From: Spirosoma pollinicola
GTDB taxonomy: Bacteria; Bacteroidota; Bacteroidia; Cytophagales; Spirosomataceae
Assembly: GCF_002831565.1 (NCBI RefSeq)
Contig: NZ_CP025096.1
Span: forward strand, 7,989,014-8,053,013
Reading direction: 5' to 3'
Length of the DNA: 64,000 nt
The notes under the pieces were generated by a model, which saw only the letters and a program-made list of their open reading frames with translations, made no database searches and had not been told where the DNA came from. The position numbers were made by a program, and so were the translations under genes. This document shows, in pieces, positions 43,663 through 54,003 of the stretch. How positions within the stretch are numbered: position 1 is the stretch's first letter; each line of letters opens with the position of its first letter.

Positions 43663-46245
43663 TCAGGATTTCTGCTTTATAAAATGCTGGCTCGTTTGGT
43701 TTCCCTCTTTAAATTGAACTAACAAGAGATAAGAGCCTACAGGTAGGAACTGTATGTCAATGTCAGCTTCAGATTCAGCGGTGCTTGACTCTAACAATAA
43801 GATACCTAGTACAGAATATATTTTAAAACTTGCTCCCGCTTTCGACATTTCTATGTGCAGTTCGGTAGTAGCCGGATTTGGATATACTTTCGCAACGGCG
43901 GGTAATTCAGGACTGATGTCCGTCAAGCATGAAGCTGTTCGGATCGAAGCATGGCTAACCCTATCCAGACGGTCATCTTTTAATAGTATAGTAGAATTTT
44001 TAAGTTTCAGATTGCACACCAGTGTGTTATAAGATCCTGAATTAAGGTAGAGTGCATGATCACAGTTGATCGCGGTATTGTTTTGAAATATGCTGCCCAA
44101 TATCGCTGGAATTTGTTCTTCAACGTAACGGGCAGCCCCTGGCTGATACTGTAAGTAGTTCAGATAACCTTCGGGGAAATTGGCATCCACAATAGCGGGT
44201 ATATTGGGCTGCCCGGCCGTAAGTGTGTTGTTGCGTACTTCCAGACCAATTACCGACGTACCAAAGGTTTTTTCCTGAACGAACTGTACCGAGTGCACAC
44301 CAATAAAAACTCCGTTTTCTCCATTCGTATTCGATACTAAATTGCCAATTATCTGATTATTATACATAGGAATAAACTGCTGCGACAGGCTGGTTTCACC
44401 GCGTTCCTGCTGTATAGGTGCCAGATCGATTGATCCGCTGTTGATCAGCGTATTGTTAATGATAGCAACCTCATTGGTTGCATTGTGGTACAGGGTGATG
44501 CCCCGGCGGTTACCCTCCATTATATTTCCCTGCAACAACCAATTGCGTGCTCCCCAATTGAAGATGGCATAATGACTGCCAGCGGCAGGAACCACATCCC
44601 AGGGCCGATCTATTGTTAGTATATTAGCGGTACGGCTGGTGATCGTACGCCACTGGCCCACTCCCTTTCCGTTAACGATAGCAACCACCGGCCTTCGACG
44701 GACTTTGGCCCAGTTTTTAGTATTATCTGTTATGGTAATGGATGTTGCGTCGCTCATGATACCAGCGTCTTCGTCGATCCGATCCGGGCCACCGCCTTCG
44801 GCAATGATCGTTTCCCCATCATTACTATTTTGAGCGGGACCGTTAATGACCCTGAATTCGTTCGCCAACACCGCGACGTTTTCGGCGAAATTGAGAATGA
44901 GCACGTGATTAATGACACTAGCGGGATAACGGGCGGCTCCATCCCGGTAGACGCGGTTGTTTTCAAAAACCCCATTATGTGCATCATTAAAATTCAATCC
45001 ATCTACGGCATATGTAAAAGAGTTTCCGCTAACAACGAAATTGGCACATCCATTCAGTTGAAGTGGTCCACGATAGCCAGTGTTACTGGTCAAGCCCTGC
45101 GTAATGATGGAGTTGGCTATCACCAACTTATTACTGTTAGCCCACATCAGCCATTCGCCCCGGTTCAGGTCTATGAAGACACGCTGTAAAAAGACCTCCG
45201 TACACTGGCCTGTCATGTTACTCGTCCACTGCGCCGTATTGTCTACATTAAACAATGATAAATCGGCCAGGCCGGATTGGTTCGTAATGGGCGGCCAAAC
45301 AACGCCGGTACGTGGATTACTGGTATCGTAACCGAATTTGATAAATGTCTGGTCTTTGTCGACTCCCTGTATAACCACCCGATTACGCATTGTCAGGGCC
45401 GCAGAGCCACTGGCCAGAAGTTTGTAAGTGCCGGCGGGTAAATAAACGATACCGCCCCCGTCGGCGTTAGCCCGGTTAATGGCCCTTTGAATAGCAGGCT
45501 GATCGTTGGTTTGGCCATCGCCAACAGCTTTTAAACTCAACCGCGGGTCAGTCTTAACGTTATATATATTTTTATAGAAGTCGAATTTGGTCGCCCAGGG
45601 TACGCCTAACTGAAAGTAGTCGATCCCTGTTTTGATAGCCAACACGGTCTGTTCCATCCTGGTCTCCCCAGCGTCACCGCTAAACCCATTGCTGACAAAG
45701 AGATTATAATTTGTGCCGGGCTGGAGTGCGTCCGGTACTTTCACATTTAAAGTATATGGATCACTCTCCTCCGTGTTGACCACACCTACCTGCACGTCTG
45801 TGCCGTTCTGGCTCACAAAGCGCACGTTGGGTGAGACGCCACTAAGTTGCAAATTACGGCCAAAGATGCGTAGGTTTCCGCCAGGCGTCACCTCTGGCGA
45901 ATCCAGGTGCATAGAGCAGGGTTTGTTGACATAGACGCCCGGACTGCGCTGACCCTGCTCATCGACCCAGATCTGATACAGATCCAGCTTCAACCGGGCC
46001 GGTATCTGTACGGTTGCCTGTCCTGTGCTTTGCACCAGCACATGAAGCGGTATTGGGGTAGTGGATGTACCTTGTGTCAGGTATACTTTCGCATCGCTCG
46101 CAAAGTTTCCCTGAAGGCTAATTGCCTCGCCTGGTTTAGCCGATTGATTTATATTAAAAATTACTGTTTGCGCTATAACCGCTGATGTACGAATACAGCA
46201 GCCAAGTAGTAGAGTTAATGCAACAGACCGTAAGATGTGATTCAT
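43663..46245 (-). CDS. Secreted right-handed beta-helix (pectate-lyase-like) protein with T9SS sorting domain
   Basis: An 860-residue protein with a signal peptide (residues 1-26). Residues ~30-210 look like two Ig-like/IPT domains (VTPGGNLRIFGRNL). Residues ~230-300 contain the entry to a pectate-lyase-superfamily helix (DGQTNDQPAIQRAINRA, GGGIVYLPAGTYKL). Parallel beta-helix repeats then run to about residue 760, rich in NN-turns (VSGNSF, FENNRV, LQGNIM). The last ~75 residues (VYPNPATTELHIEM ... GSYLLLVQFKEG) are a type A T9SS sorting domain. It is therefore exported through the outer membrane. Likely a polysaccharide lyase or hydrolase that trims or binds the exopolysaccharide; catalytic residues cannot be named. 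Confidence 0.88.
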   Translation of the reverse strand: MNHILRSVALTLLLGCCIRTSAVIAQTVIFNINQSAKPGEAISLQGNFASDAKVYLTQGTSTTPIPLHVLVQSTGQATVQIPARLKLDLYQIWVDEQGQRSPGVYVNKPCSMHLDSPEVTPGGNLRIFGRNLQLSGVSPNVRFVSQNGTDVQVGVVNTEESDPYTLNVKVPDALQPGTNYNLFVSNGFSGDAGETRMEQTVLAIKTGIDYFQLGVPWATKFDFYKNIYNVKTDPRLSLKAVGDGQTNDQPAIQRAINRANADGGGIVYLPAGTYKLLASGSAALTMRNRVVIQGVDKDQTFIKFGYDTSNPRTGVVWPPITNQSGLADLSLFNVDNTAQWTSNMTGQCTEVFLQRVFIDLNRGEWLMWANSNKLVIANSIITQGLTSNTGYRGPLQLNGCANFVVSGNSFTYAVDGLNFNDAHNGVFENNRVYRDGAARYPASVINHVLILNFAENVAVLANEFRVINGPAQNSNDGETIIAEGGGPDRIDEDAGIMSDATSITITDNTKNWAKVRRRPVVAIVNGKGVGQWRTITSRTANILTIDRPWDVVPAAGSHYAIFNWGARNWLLQGNIMEGNRRGITLYHNATNEVAIINNTLINSGSIDLAPIQQERGETSLSQQFIPMYNNQIIGNLVSNTNGENGVFIGVHSVQFVQEKTFGTSVIGLEVRNNTLTAGQPNIPAIVDANFPEGYLNYLQYQPGAARYVEEQIPAILGSIFQNNTAINCDHALYLNSGSYNTLVCNLKLKNSTILLKDDRLDRVSHASIRTASCLTDISPELPAVAKVYPNPATTELHIEMSKAGASFKIYSVLGILLLESSTAESEADIDIQFLPVGSYLLLVQFKEGNQTSQHFIKQKS

Positions 46246-47611
46246 GAGTTACGTTTTATAATATTTCGTTAACCGGATATAATACATTGTATCCTTTATT
46301 GACTTCCAATAATTAGACTGTTTGTTAATTTAATATAATTTCAGGTAAAAAAAAGTTTATGTTTTTTGAATAAAGGGAAGATATGTAGTGTAGGTTATAA
46401 TAGCATTTGTCTAAATCAAATCAAAATTTTACATTTTTTTGTTTGATGCTTGTGCTTAGAAATAAACCAAAACTTACCAAACTAGTCAACGACTGAACTA
46501 ACTACCATTGTAGCAACAGCTTTTTATTATTGATTCAACAACGGATGCGATTCAATTCAAAAGATATTTCCAATGCTTTTATAATTTAGTTTTCAGGAAA
46601 TAATTTAATCTATGACAAAGGCTTCCTGAAGGCATTAGAATGCCTTTTGACAGGCAAACGAATAAAATATCGATTAAAGTTATTCAAAAAATACAAGTTC
46701 TCTCAAAGAGTAATTAAGCGGTAGGCTGGCTATGTAAAACTATCGACCCCATTCACAGTAGTTAATGAATTAAGATATATAGTACTATTGTGTCTTGTTT
46801 TGCTTCCGATAGGGATTGTCTTCGTACCCATTTATTACCCTGAGGCCCCTAATTCAAAACTTTTTGAGCATAAATTAATTTTTTTTGCAAAACGCCCTTC
46901 TAAAACCTCACTAAGCTTTATAGACCTAAGTTTTTTTTTGGTTACAAAAAAACATTGCCGATGAGTAAATTTGTATAATTATTTATCAGACGGACTTTAA
47001 TGAGTATAATTATATTGTTCATCAAATTATTTCAAATAACATATTTACGTACTTCAGAAAATATTAACCTAAATAGACGTTAGTTTACAGTTTGTCAATA
47101 AAGTTAATAAGCTATTTTTCTACATACGTACTGTTTTGCATATATAGATTGTATATTCTCAAAATGCTTCGCACCTTTCTAAAATAAATGCAGTCTATTA
47201 TATTATTATGACAGGTACGATAGCCGATTTTTATCATCAATATACAGTAAAATCTCAGTATTGATTTTGGATAAAAAACAATTATGATAATTTTATGACG
47301 AGTTTGTTATAATTTCTATTCACAGCAATAAATAAACATAATAGTAATTTTCGACATACAGACAGTACTGATAATGTTGTTGGCCTAAAGACATGTAAAT
47401 TGATCCTATTTACCCGTGTGCATTCATTGATCATAGTCAATCTGGGCAGAATGAGTGGATGAAATTCACTCCTGCCGAGTGCTATGATTATACAATCGAT
47501 CAGTTTAATTAAAGAGCATAACCTATTTATTTACAATTCCATTTTACGGTCAAAAATTTTATAGTAAACACTTTATATTGTATTGATATTTCAAATTGAA
47601 CATTATTTGAC
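46246..47611. other. AT-rich divergent region between beta-helix and wzc genes
   Basis: About 1.37 kb, strongly AT-rich, with no open frame of interest. It separates the divergent beta-helix and wzc transcripts and must carry the main promoter for the 47.6-62 kb polysaccharide operon. No clear repeats, riboswitch or terminator were recognised. Confidence 0.5.
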
Positions 47612-49945
47612 ATGACTAATGAATCAAATTACTCCTATACTACACATCAGGTAGTTGAATCGGAGGGATTAAATCTTCGTAACTTAATCTCTAGGTATAT
47701 AAAGAGATGGCCCTGGTTTGTGGTTTCTATAGGCCTCATGCTGGCAGGTGCCTATATTTATTTACTTGATAAACAGCCTGTTTATAAAATTCAGGCCAGT
47801 TTGCTGGTTCAGGATCAACAGAAAGGAAGTGAACAGAATAATACACTTAAAGAATTAGGGGTATTCACGCCTAAACAAGTTGTTGAAAATGAGATAGAAG
47901 TTTTACGGTCGTTCACCCTGATGAACCGCGTAGTTGAAAAGCTCCATTTGAATGTGCGCTATTACGAAGCTACTACCTTCAGCAAACGGGAGCTTTACGA
48001 GGATTCTCCAATTGAACTGATTATTGAGCAGCCCATATCAGCCCTATACAAAAGCCCATTAGATATTACTTTACCCGGCGATAATACCGTTACCATTAAT
48101 GAACACGTTTATCCGCTCAATAAAAGCATAGAAACTCCCTACGGACGCCTTAAAATCGTAAGCCGCAAAGCAACTGCCCGCATCAAAAAAATGATAGTGC
48201 AGGTGTCAAAACAGACCTCTGCTGCTAAAAGCTATTTGAGCAATTTGCATGTGATCCCCACCGGTAAAGGGTCAACAGTTATTCTTATCTCGCTCGAAGA
48301 TGGCGTTCCCTCAAAAGGTGAAGCCGTTATAAATCAACTTATCACAGAGTATGATCAGGCAGCCATCATGGACAAAAACAAAGTTGCTGCTAACACACTC
48401 AAATTTATTGAAGATCGGCTTAACATTGTTTCAGGTGAACTGTCGTCGGTGGAAAAGAATGTTCAGTCATACAAATCTCACCAGGGCATTACAGATCTAA
48501 GCGTTCAGGCACAGTCGTTTTTAGAAACAGTGCAACAAAACGATGCATCGCTGATTCAGGTGAATGTTCAACTGGCCGCGCTCAATGATCTACAGAAATA
48601 CGTTGAAACCAAATCGGAAAACCGGGGTAACACACCACCGGCTGTTGTTGGCTTAAACGATCCTGTTCTTCTCGGTCTTATCACCAACCTGACCACGCTG
48701 GAGCAGCAACGAGATCAAATGGCCCGAACCACCTCGGAGCAACACCCAATGCTGGAGACTATCAACAGTCAGATCAGAACGGCTGAAAACAATATGGCGG
48801 GTAATATTCTGACAATGAAGAATATGCTGCTCAGTACCCGGCAACAATATCTTGCCAAGAACGGCGAAGTAGAGGGAGCCATTCGTACGATACCCTTGAA
48901 AGAACGGATGCTGATGGATATCACCCGGCAGCAGGCGATCAAAAATAGTTTGTACACGTATCTGCTTCAAAAACGTGAAGAAACGGCAGTGGCTTTTGCT
49001 TCAGCCATTGGCGATACCAGAACAATTGATTTTGCCCTGAGTGATGATAAACCAATCAGACCGGCAAAAACTATTATTTACGCACTATTCGGTCTGCTGG
49101 GATTGGTATTGCCTATTGCTGCAATAGCTGGCAGCGATGCCTTGAATAATCGGGTAATGCGCCGGGGTGATGTAGAAGATGTTACGCACGTACCAATCCT
49201 GGGCGAACTGGTAAAAAAACGGCATCCCGGACCACTCGTCATATCGCCCAATAACCAATCTGTCATTGCGGAACAAATCCGGACACTGCGGGCCAGTCTG
49301 CCATTCCTACATAGCGAAGGAACAGAAAGCCAGGTCATCTTATTTACCTCCAGTATCAGTGGAGAAGGTAAATCATTTGTATCGACTAATTTGGGTATGA
49401 GCCTGGCTTATGTGGATAAACCAACGGTTATTCTGGACATGGATTTGCGGATGCCCAAGCTGCACAAAATATTCAACCTCGACAATACAAACGGAGTCAG
49501 TGAATATTTGCTGGGAGAGGCTACTGTCGATGAGGTATTGACACCCATTCCGGGCGCTACCAACTATTACGTAATACCAAGTGGATCGTTACCAAAAAAT
49601 CCATCTGAGCTATTGAGCAGCCCCAAATTAAAGCAATTGATCGAGGAGCTCCGTGAGCGGTTCGATTATATCATTATCGATACCCCTCCGGTTGGACTTG
49701 TATCAGACGCCCGGTTGATTGCACCCTTAACGGACGCTACTTTTTTCATGGTTCGTCATGATATGACGCCCAAGAATCACATCAAAATGATCGATAAGCT
49801 TTACCGGGAACAGCGTTTTCCCCAGTTGAATATTATACTGAATGCCGTTGACGGTACTGACTCCTATCACTATAGCGGATACAACAAAGATTACGCTTAT
49901 GGCGGTCAGCCAAGCAGAAAAATCTGGCAGTTCAGCCGCCGGTAA
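47612..49945 (+). CDS. wzc: Wzc-like polysaccharide co-polymerase / BY-kinase
   Basis: A 777-residue inner-membrane protein. TM1 lies at ~32-51 and TM2 at ~490-510, bracketing a periplasmic Wzz domain with a long coiled coil. The cytoplasmic kinase domain has Walker A SSISGEGKS (~580-588), Walker A' ILDMDLRMPK (~607) and Walker B YIIIDTPP (~685). A C-terminal tyrosine cluster (SYHYSGYNKDYAYGG, ~752-766) is the usual autophosphorylation site. It controls polymer length and export together with a Wza channel, but no Wza-type export gene lies in this window. Heads the polysaccharide operon, with a 233-nt gap to the next gene. Confidence 0.95.
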   Translation: MTNESNYSYTTHQVVESEGLNLRNLISRYIKRWPWFVVSIGLMLAGAYIYLLDKQPVYKIQASLLVQDQQKGSEQNNTLKELGVFTPKQVVENEIEVLRSFTLMNRVVEKLHLNVRYYEATTFSKRELYEDSPIELIIEQPISALYKSPLDITLPGDNTVTINEHVYPLNKSIETPYGRLKIVSRKATARIKKMIVQVSKQTSAAKSYLSNLHVIPTGKGSTVILISLEDGVPSKGEAVINQLITEYDQAAIMDKNKVAANTLKFIEDRLNIVSGELSSVEKNVQSYKSHQGITDLSVQAQSFLETVQQNDASLIQVNVQLAALNDLQKYVETKSENRGNTPPAVVGLNDPVLLGLITNLTTLEQQRDQMARTTSEQHPMLETINSQIRTAENNMAGNILTMKNMLLSTRQQYLAKNGEVEGAIRTIPLKERMLMDITRQQAIKNSLYTYLLQKREETAVAFASAIGDTRTIDFALSDDKPIRPAKTIIYALFGLLGLVLPIAAIAGSDALNNRVMRRGDVEDVTHVPILGELVKKRHPGPLVISPNNQSVIAEQIRTLRASLPFLHSEGTESQVILFTSSISGEGKSFVSTNLGMSLAYVDKPTVILDMDLRMPKLHKIFNLDNTNGVSEYLLGEATVDEVLTPIPGATNYYVIPSGSLPKNPSELLSSPKLKQLIEELRERFDYIIIDTPPVGLVSDARLIAPLTDATFFMVRHDMTPKNHIKMIDKLYREQRFPQLNIILNAVDGTDSYHYSGYNKDYAYGGQPSRKIWQFSRR

Positions 49946-50178
49946 TCTATGCTAATCTTTAGTTTTCGATAGCGTTGCAAACTGGGCAAAACTGGCGTTA
50001 AACGGGCTGCTTTAGTTTTTTTATATACGTGTTACTGCCTGTAATACGACCGCTAAGCAGCCTGTTCATAGCGATACGTTTTTGCCAGTTGGCAATGCAT
50101 TTTCGAGAAAAATCAATTTGGGCGAAAGTCAATGCTAAACGCCTGATACTTGTGACTACTACTCACATAAATAGAATT

Positions 50179-51180
50179 ATGAAAGTTTCGGTTTGTATTC
50201 CTACTTATAATCAGGCCAATTATATAGAACAGGCCATTCGAAGTGCTGTTCAACAAACTGTCCAACCCTGGGAAATAATTGTTTTTGACGATTGCAGCAC
50301 GGATGCAACACCTCAGGTTCTGGAACGCCTTGTGGCTGAAATACCATTTCTTAGTGTCGTTTACCAAAAAAAGAATCTGGGCATAACCGCAAATGCAGAT
50401 GCCAGCCTTCGGGCGTGTACCGGTGACTTTATTGTCAAGCTTGATTCAGACGATTATTTGTCGCCTGAATACGTAGAAAAAGTAGGTCAGCTTTTCGCTG
50501 AATATCCTGATGCCGGATACATACATACGGCTGTCGACGAAGTTGATCAGCATGGGAAATTACTTCAGGAAAAACGGCTGTTTAGAAAATCAGGCTTCCA
50601 GTCAAGTACCGATGCGCTGAAGTCAACGTTGAAAGGATACCGGGTAACGGCGAACATAATCATGTACAGACGTACGGCGCTTGAAAAGCTGAACTATCTG
50701 GCGGGGCGTTCACAACATTGTTTTGATTATCACCTTGCCGCGTCGATGTGCGCTGCCGGTTACGGTAATGTTTATCTGGACGAGATCTTGTCTTCTTACC
50801 GGGTCTGGACCGACAAATTCAGAAGCAAGCGTAAATACGATGAGATTACGGGCATCAGGCAGGTATTCGAAGAGGTGATTGAGCCCGCCTTTTCAAAACA
50901 GAACTGGAAATCGAGCGCCGTAAAAAATAGTCGAACAGATTTTGCCTGCCAGTATGCAAACTGCCTGAGCTGGACTGTTTATAACAACGACGAAAAGAAA
51001 GCGCTCGTGTCCGAATTACACAAACTTTCATCTGCACCTAAAGCCAGGATGTTTAGTTGGTTATACCTGAACGGGTTCGGGAATGCGATGTCTATCTTAT
51101 CAGATATACAATCAATTCCAAGGTCAATTTTTAAAACGGTTTTACTTCGTTTTAAAATGGTGGGTGCGCTGAGAAATTAA
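50179..51180 (+). CDS. Family 2 glycosyltransferase
   Basis: A 333-residue GT-A enzyme. The start at ATG 50179 (MKVSVCIPTYNQANYIEQAI) is chosen because the family begins exactly there; a longer frame back to 50029 is unsupported. FDDCSTDATPQVLE and the nucleotide-sugar/metal motif KLDSDDYLSPEYV are intact. The C-terminal half (FDYHLAASMCAAGYGNVYLDEILSSYRVW) matches GT2 enzymes that act on capsule repeat units. 21 nt upstream of the flippase gene. Confidence 0.92.
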   Translation: MKVSVCIPTYNQANYIEQAIRSAVQQTVQPWEIIVFDDCSTDATPQVLERLVAEIPFLSVVYQKKNLGITANADASLRACTGDFIVKLDSDDYLSPEYVEKVGQLFAEYPDAGYIHTAVDEVDQHGKLLQEKRLFRKSGFQSSTDALKSTLKGYRVTANIIMYRRTALEKLNYLAGRSQHCFDYHLAASMCAAGYGNVYLDEILSSYRVWTDKFRSKRKYDEITGIRQVFEEVIEPAFSKQNWKSSAVKNSRTDFACQYANCLSWTVYNNDEKKALVSELHKLSSAPKARMFSWLYLNGFGNAMSILSDIQSIPRSIFKTVLLRFKMVGALRN

Positions 51181-51201
51181 TTTTTAATCTAAATAAGTAG
51201 T

Positions 51202-52740
51202 ATGTCAACAGCGTCGCGATTAATTTCCGGTAGTGCGGCTTCCTGGGTGCGCATCGGAGTGAATATAGTCTCTCAGGTTGTTTTGGTGCCCTTATATCTT
51301 ACTCACTGGTCTATCGAAACCTATGGATTGTGGATAGCTATTCAGGCTTTGGTGGGCGTTCTGTTTACGTTGGATACCGGGCATCAGGAGTTTCTGGGCT
51401 ACGAATTCATGCGCATTGGAAAAGATAATCGCCCGAAACTAAGTAAGTATCTCTGGTCCGGCGTCAGTATCGGTATTGGGATCAGCCTGATTCAGATTTC
51501 GCTGATCATTGTATTTATAGTAACAAATGCGTTGCCATTCGTTCTTGGCAAAACCGATTCGCTGGATTCAAACTCGATCAATGCCGTGAGCATTGTTTTG
51601 CTGTTGCAGGGCGTTGCCTGGCTTATCTGCACCAGCGTGTCTGGCTTGCTATTCCGGGTGCTGGCACCATTTGGCTATTTCCCGCGAATGGCCTGGTGGA
51701 ACTGCGGATATGCAGTTGCCAACGCGTTAGTTCCGGCCGTAGCGGTTGTTTGCGGAGCTGACCTGTTGACCACCGGCGTTATATCGTCGGTCGTTGCCAT
51801 TATTCTGTATATTCCGCTGTACATCGATCTGTTTCGCATACTCCGCCGGGAGGACATTGCATTCAGCGCTCCATCGTGGGAAGTGGGCAGCAAGAATTTT
51901 ATTCATTCGTTGGCTGTTTTTGGTAAAATCATCCTGGAAAATCTGCGGCAACAGGGCGTACGGCTGGTATTGGCTCCGCTTACGGGTGCGGCCGGGCTGG
52001 TTGCTTTCGCCACCATGCGAACCGGAGCCAATGTTGCGTTGCAGGGCTTAAATACGGTTACCAATCCACTGATTCCAGATTTGATGCGGTTCTTACACGA
52101 GCGGGATCAGGATCGCAGCGAGTTGGCCTTTGGAACAGTGTGGATCATAATCGTTGCGATACTGGCTCCGGCAGTCGTCATTTTACAGGCATTTGTCGAG
52201 CCATTCTATATAGCCTGGACACGCGGTAAGGTTCCATTCGATCCTTGGCTTTTCGCCACGCTTTCGCTGAGCGTGCTTGTCTTCGCGGTGGTTCAACCTG
52301 CAACGACAGTTGTGATCGGCAACAACTTACTGAAGCCTCAACTATTTATTTCTCTGACGGCGGCTATTACGGTGGTCGTCTTCATTTACATTCTAGTGCC
52401 ACTGGTTGGTATTCTGGGGGGGGGTATTGCCTTACTGATTGCTGAAATTCTCACCACCGTAGGCTACGCGACAGTTGCCAGACGCTGGCTACAGCAGAAC
52501 GGCTTATCCTGGCCCATGCGCTCCTTTTTAATCGTACTTACGTCGGTTGTGATTTCAGCTGTCACAATGGCTGTTATGATCCTTTTTCCACATCTTCGGT
52601 GGATAGTACTGGGGGTATCCATGATATTATTTCTTGGGAATACCTGGCGTTACTGGCATGTTTTGCCCTCGCTGGCCACTCAACAGGCCAGGAAAATATT
52701 GAGCCATGTACCTGGAGTAGACAAATTATTTCCGGTTTAA
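51202..52740 (+). CDS. Wzx-type polysaccharide flippase (MOP superfamily)
   Basis: A 512-residue membrane protein with roughly 12-14 hydrophobic segments over its whole length. The start MSTASRLISGSAASWVRIGVNIVSQVVLVPLYLTHW is characteristic of lipopolysaccharide/O-antigen flippases. It moves the undecaprenyl-linked repeat unit to the periplasmic face. Loop residues are not conserved enough to infer the substrate. Placed between GT2 and GT4 genes, as in Wzx/Wzy loci. Confidence 0.88.
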   Translation: MSTASRLISGSAASWVRIGVNIVSQVVLVPLYLTHWSIETYGLWIAIQALVGVLFTLDTGHQEFLGYEFMRIGKDNRPKLSKYLWSGVSIGIGISLIQISLIIVFIVTNALPFVLGKTDSLDSNSINAVSIVLLLQGVAWLICTSVSGLLFRVLAPFGYFPRMAWWNCGYAVANALVPAVAVVCGADLLTTGVISSVVAIILYIPLYIDLFRILRREDIAFSAPSWEVGSKNFIHSLAVFGKIILENLRQQGVRLVLAPLTGAAGLVAFATMRTGANVALQGLNTVTNPLIPDLMRFLHERDQDRSELAFGTVWIIIVAILAPAVVILQAFVEPFYIAWTRGKVPFDPWLFATLSLSVLVFAVVQPATTVVIGNNLLKPQLFISLTAAITVVVFIYILVPLVGILGGGIALLIAEILTTVGYATVARRWLQQNGLSWPMRSFLIVLTSVVISAVTMAVMILFPHLRWIVLGVSMILFLGNTWRYWHVLPSLATQQARKILSHVPGVDKLFPV

Positions 52741-52770
52741 ACAGAGCAGTTTAGATGTTCTACATATTTT

Positions 52771-53925
52771 ATGACCGTCACTCAAATTTCCATTGGTCGA
52801 TTTCATCACTTTCACCTGGCTCGACAAATGGAAAGGCACAACTTGCTGGATTGCATATGGACTGGCTATCTGCGCTACAAACTGCGCGATGAGCAGGGCA
52901 TTCCAGCCAGCAAGATATGCACCTTCCCATGGTTGCATTCGCCTTACATGGCTCGTGGACGCTACGGAATGGCCCACTGGATGTGGCTTAGCCGGGAATG
53001 GCACTGGTGGGCCCAGGAAACACTGGACCGTCATGTAGCCAGCCGGCTTAAACACCCAACTACGCTGGTAGCCCTCTCGGGAACCGGTCTGTACGCGGGC
53101 GCATCGGCGCAACGCAATGGTGGCCGGCACGTGTGTGATCGAGGCTCGTCGCATATTCGATTTCAGGATCAGCTACTCCGCGAGGAATACGCCCGCTGGG
53201 GCCTCGTTTTCGACGGTGTAGACCCTCGTATCATTGCCAAAGAAGAAGCCGAGTATGAACAGGCCGACTGTATTACGGTTCCTTCCGAATTTGTAAGGCA
53301 GTCATTCCTCGATATGGGCATACCCGCCCGTAAACTGTCGAAAGTAGTTTACGGGGCTCGTCTGGATCGTTTTTGTAAAATAGCTGATCCGCCAAAGGAT
53401 ACATTCCGGGTCCTTTGGGTAGGATCGGTAGGCATACGGAAAGGATTTCTCGATTTGTGTAATGCCTTTCAGGCATTCAAACATCCTGCGAAAGAATTGA
53501 TTGTGATTGGTGACGTGGAGCTGGAGATGAAAGCGTTACTCGCAACGCAGGATTTGACTGGAATCACTTTTATGGGGACTGTACCAAATCAGGACCTGCC
53601 CCGACTATATAGCACGGCTCATGTGTTTGTCCTGCCAAGTATTGAAGAGGGGCTGGCTATGGTGCAGGGCGAAGCACTCGCTTGTGGCTGTCCGGTTATT
53701 GCAACGGCTAACTCGGGAAGTGAAGATTTATTTACGGACGGAGTTGAGGGCTTTATTGTGCCGATCCGGTCGCCGGGTCGTATCGCCGAGCACCTTCAAC
53801 AACTAGCCGATGACCCCGGCCTGCAAGCTCGGCTGTCCGAAGCGGCCATCAGCAGAGTATCTGCAATGAAAGGGTGGGATACGTACGGAAATACATTTGC
53901 GAACCTCCTGACATCGCTGCATTGA
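52771..53925 (+). CDS. Family 4 glycosyltransferase
   Basis: A 384-residue GT-B enzyme. An atypical N-terminal domain (MTVTQISIGRFHHFHLARQMERHNLLDCIWTGY) contains VCDRGSSHIRFQ. The C-terminal Rossmann domain has FRVLWVGSVGIRKGFLDLCNAF and the donor-binding PSIEEGLAMVQGEALACGCPVIATANSG, including the EX7E glutamates. The N-terminus resembles glycosyltransferases of Cytophagales and cyanobacterial EPS loci. The acceptor is unknown. Confidence 0.9.
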   Translation: MTVTQISIGRFHHFHLARQMERHNLLDCIWTGYLRYKLRDEQGIPASKICTFPWLHSPYMARGRYGMAHWMWLSREWHWWAQETLDRHVASRLKHPTTLVALSGTGLYAGASAQRNGGRHVCDRGSSHIRFQDQLLREEYARWGLVFDGVDPRIIAKEEAEYEQADCITVPSEFVRQSFLDMGIPARKLSKVVYGARLDRFCKIADPPKDTFRVLWVGSVGIRKGFLDLCNAFQAFKHPAKELIVIGDVELEMKALLATQDLTGITFMGTVPNQDLPRLYSTAHVFVLPSIEEGLAMVQGEALACGCPVIATANSGSEDLFTDGVEGFIVPIRSPGRIAEHLQQLADDPGLQARLSEAAISRVSAMKGWDTYGNTFANLLTSLH

Positions 53926-54003
53926 TCTACTTGCCAGTTCTATATCTATCAAAAATATATAGCTTAATAAATATCAATAGAAGCCATTCTATTTCTTACT
54001 AAA

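Noticed and set aside
50029-50178. 50-residue extension of the GT2 protein at 50179
   Set aside because: The family starts at the first beta strand (MKVSVCIPTYN); the upstream part is intergenic-like.
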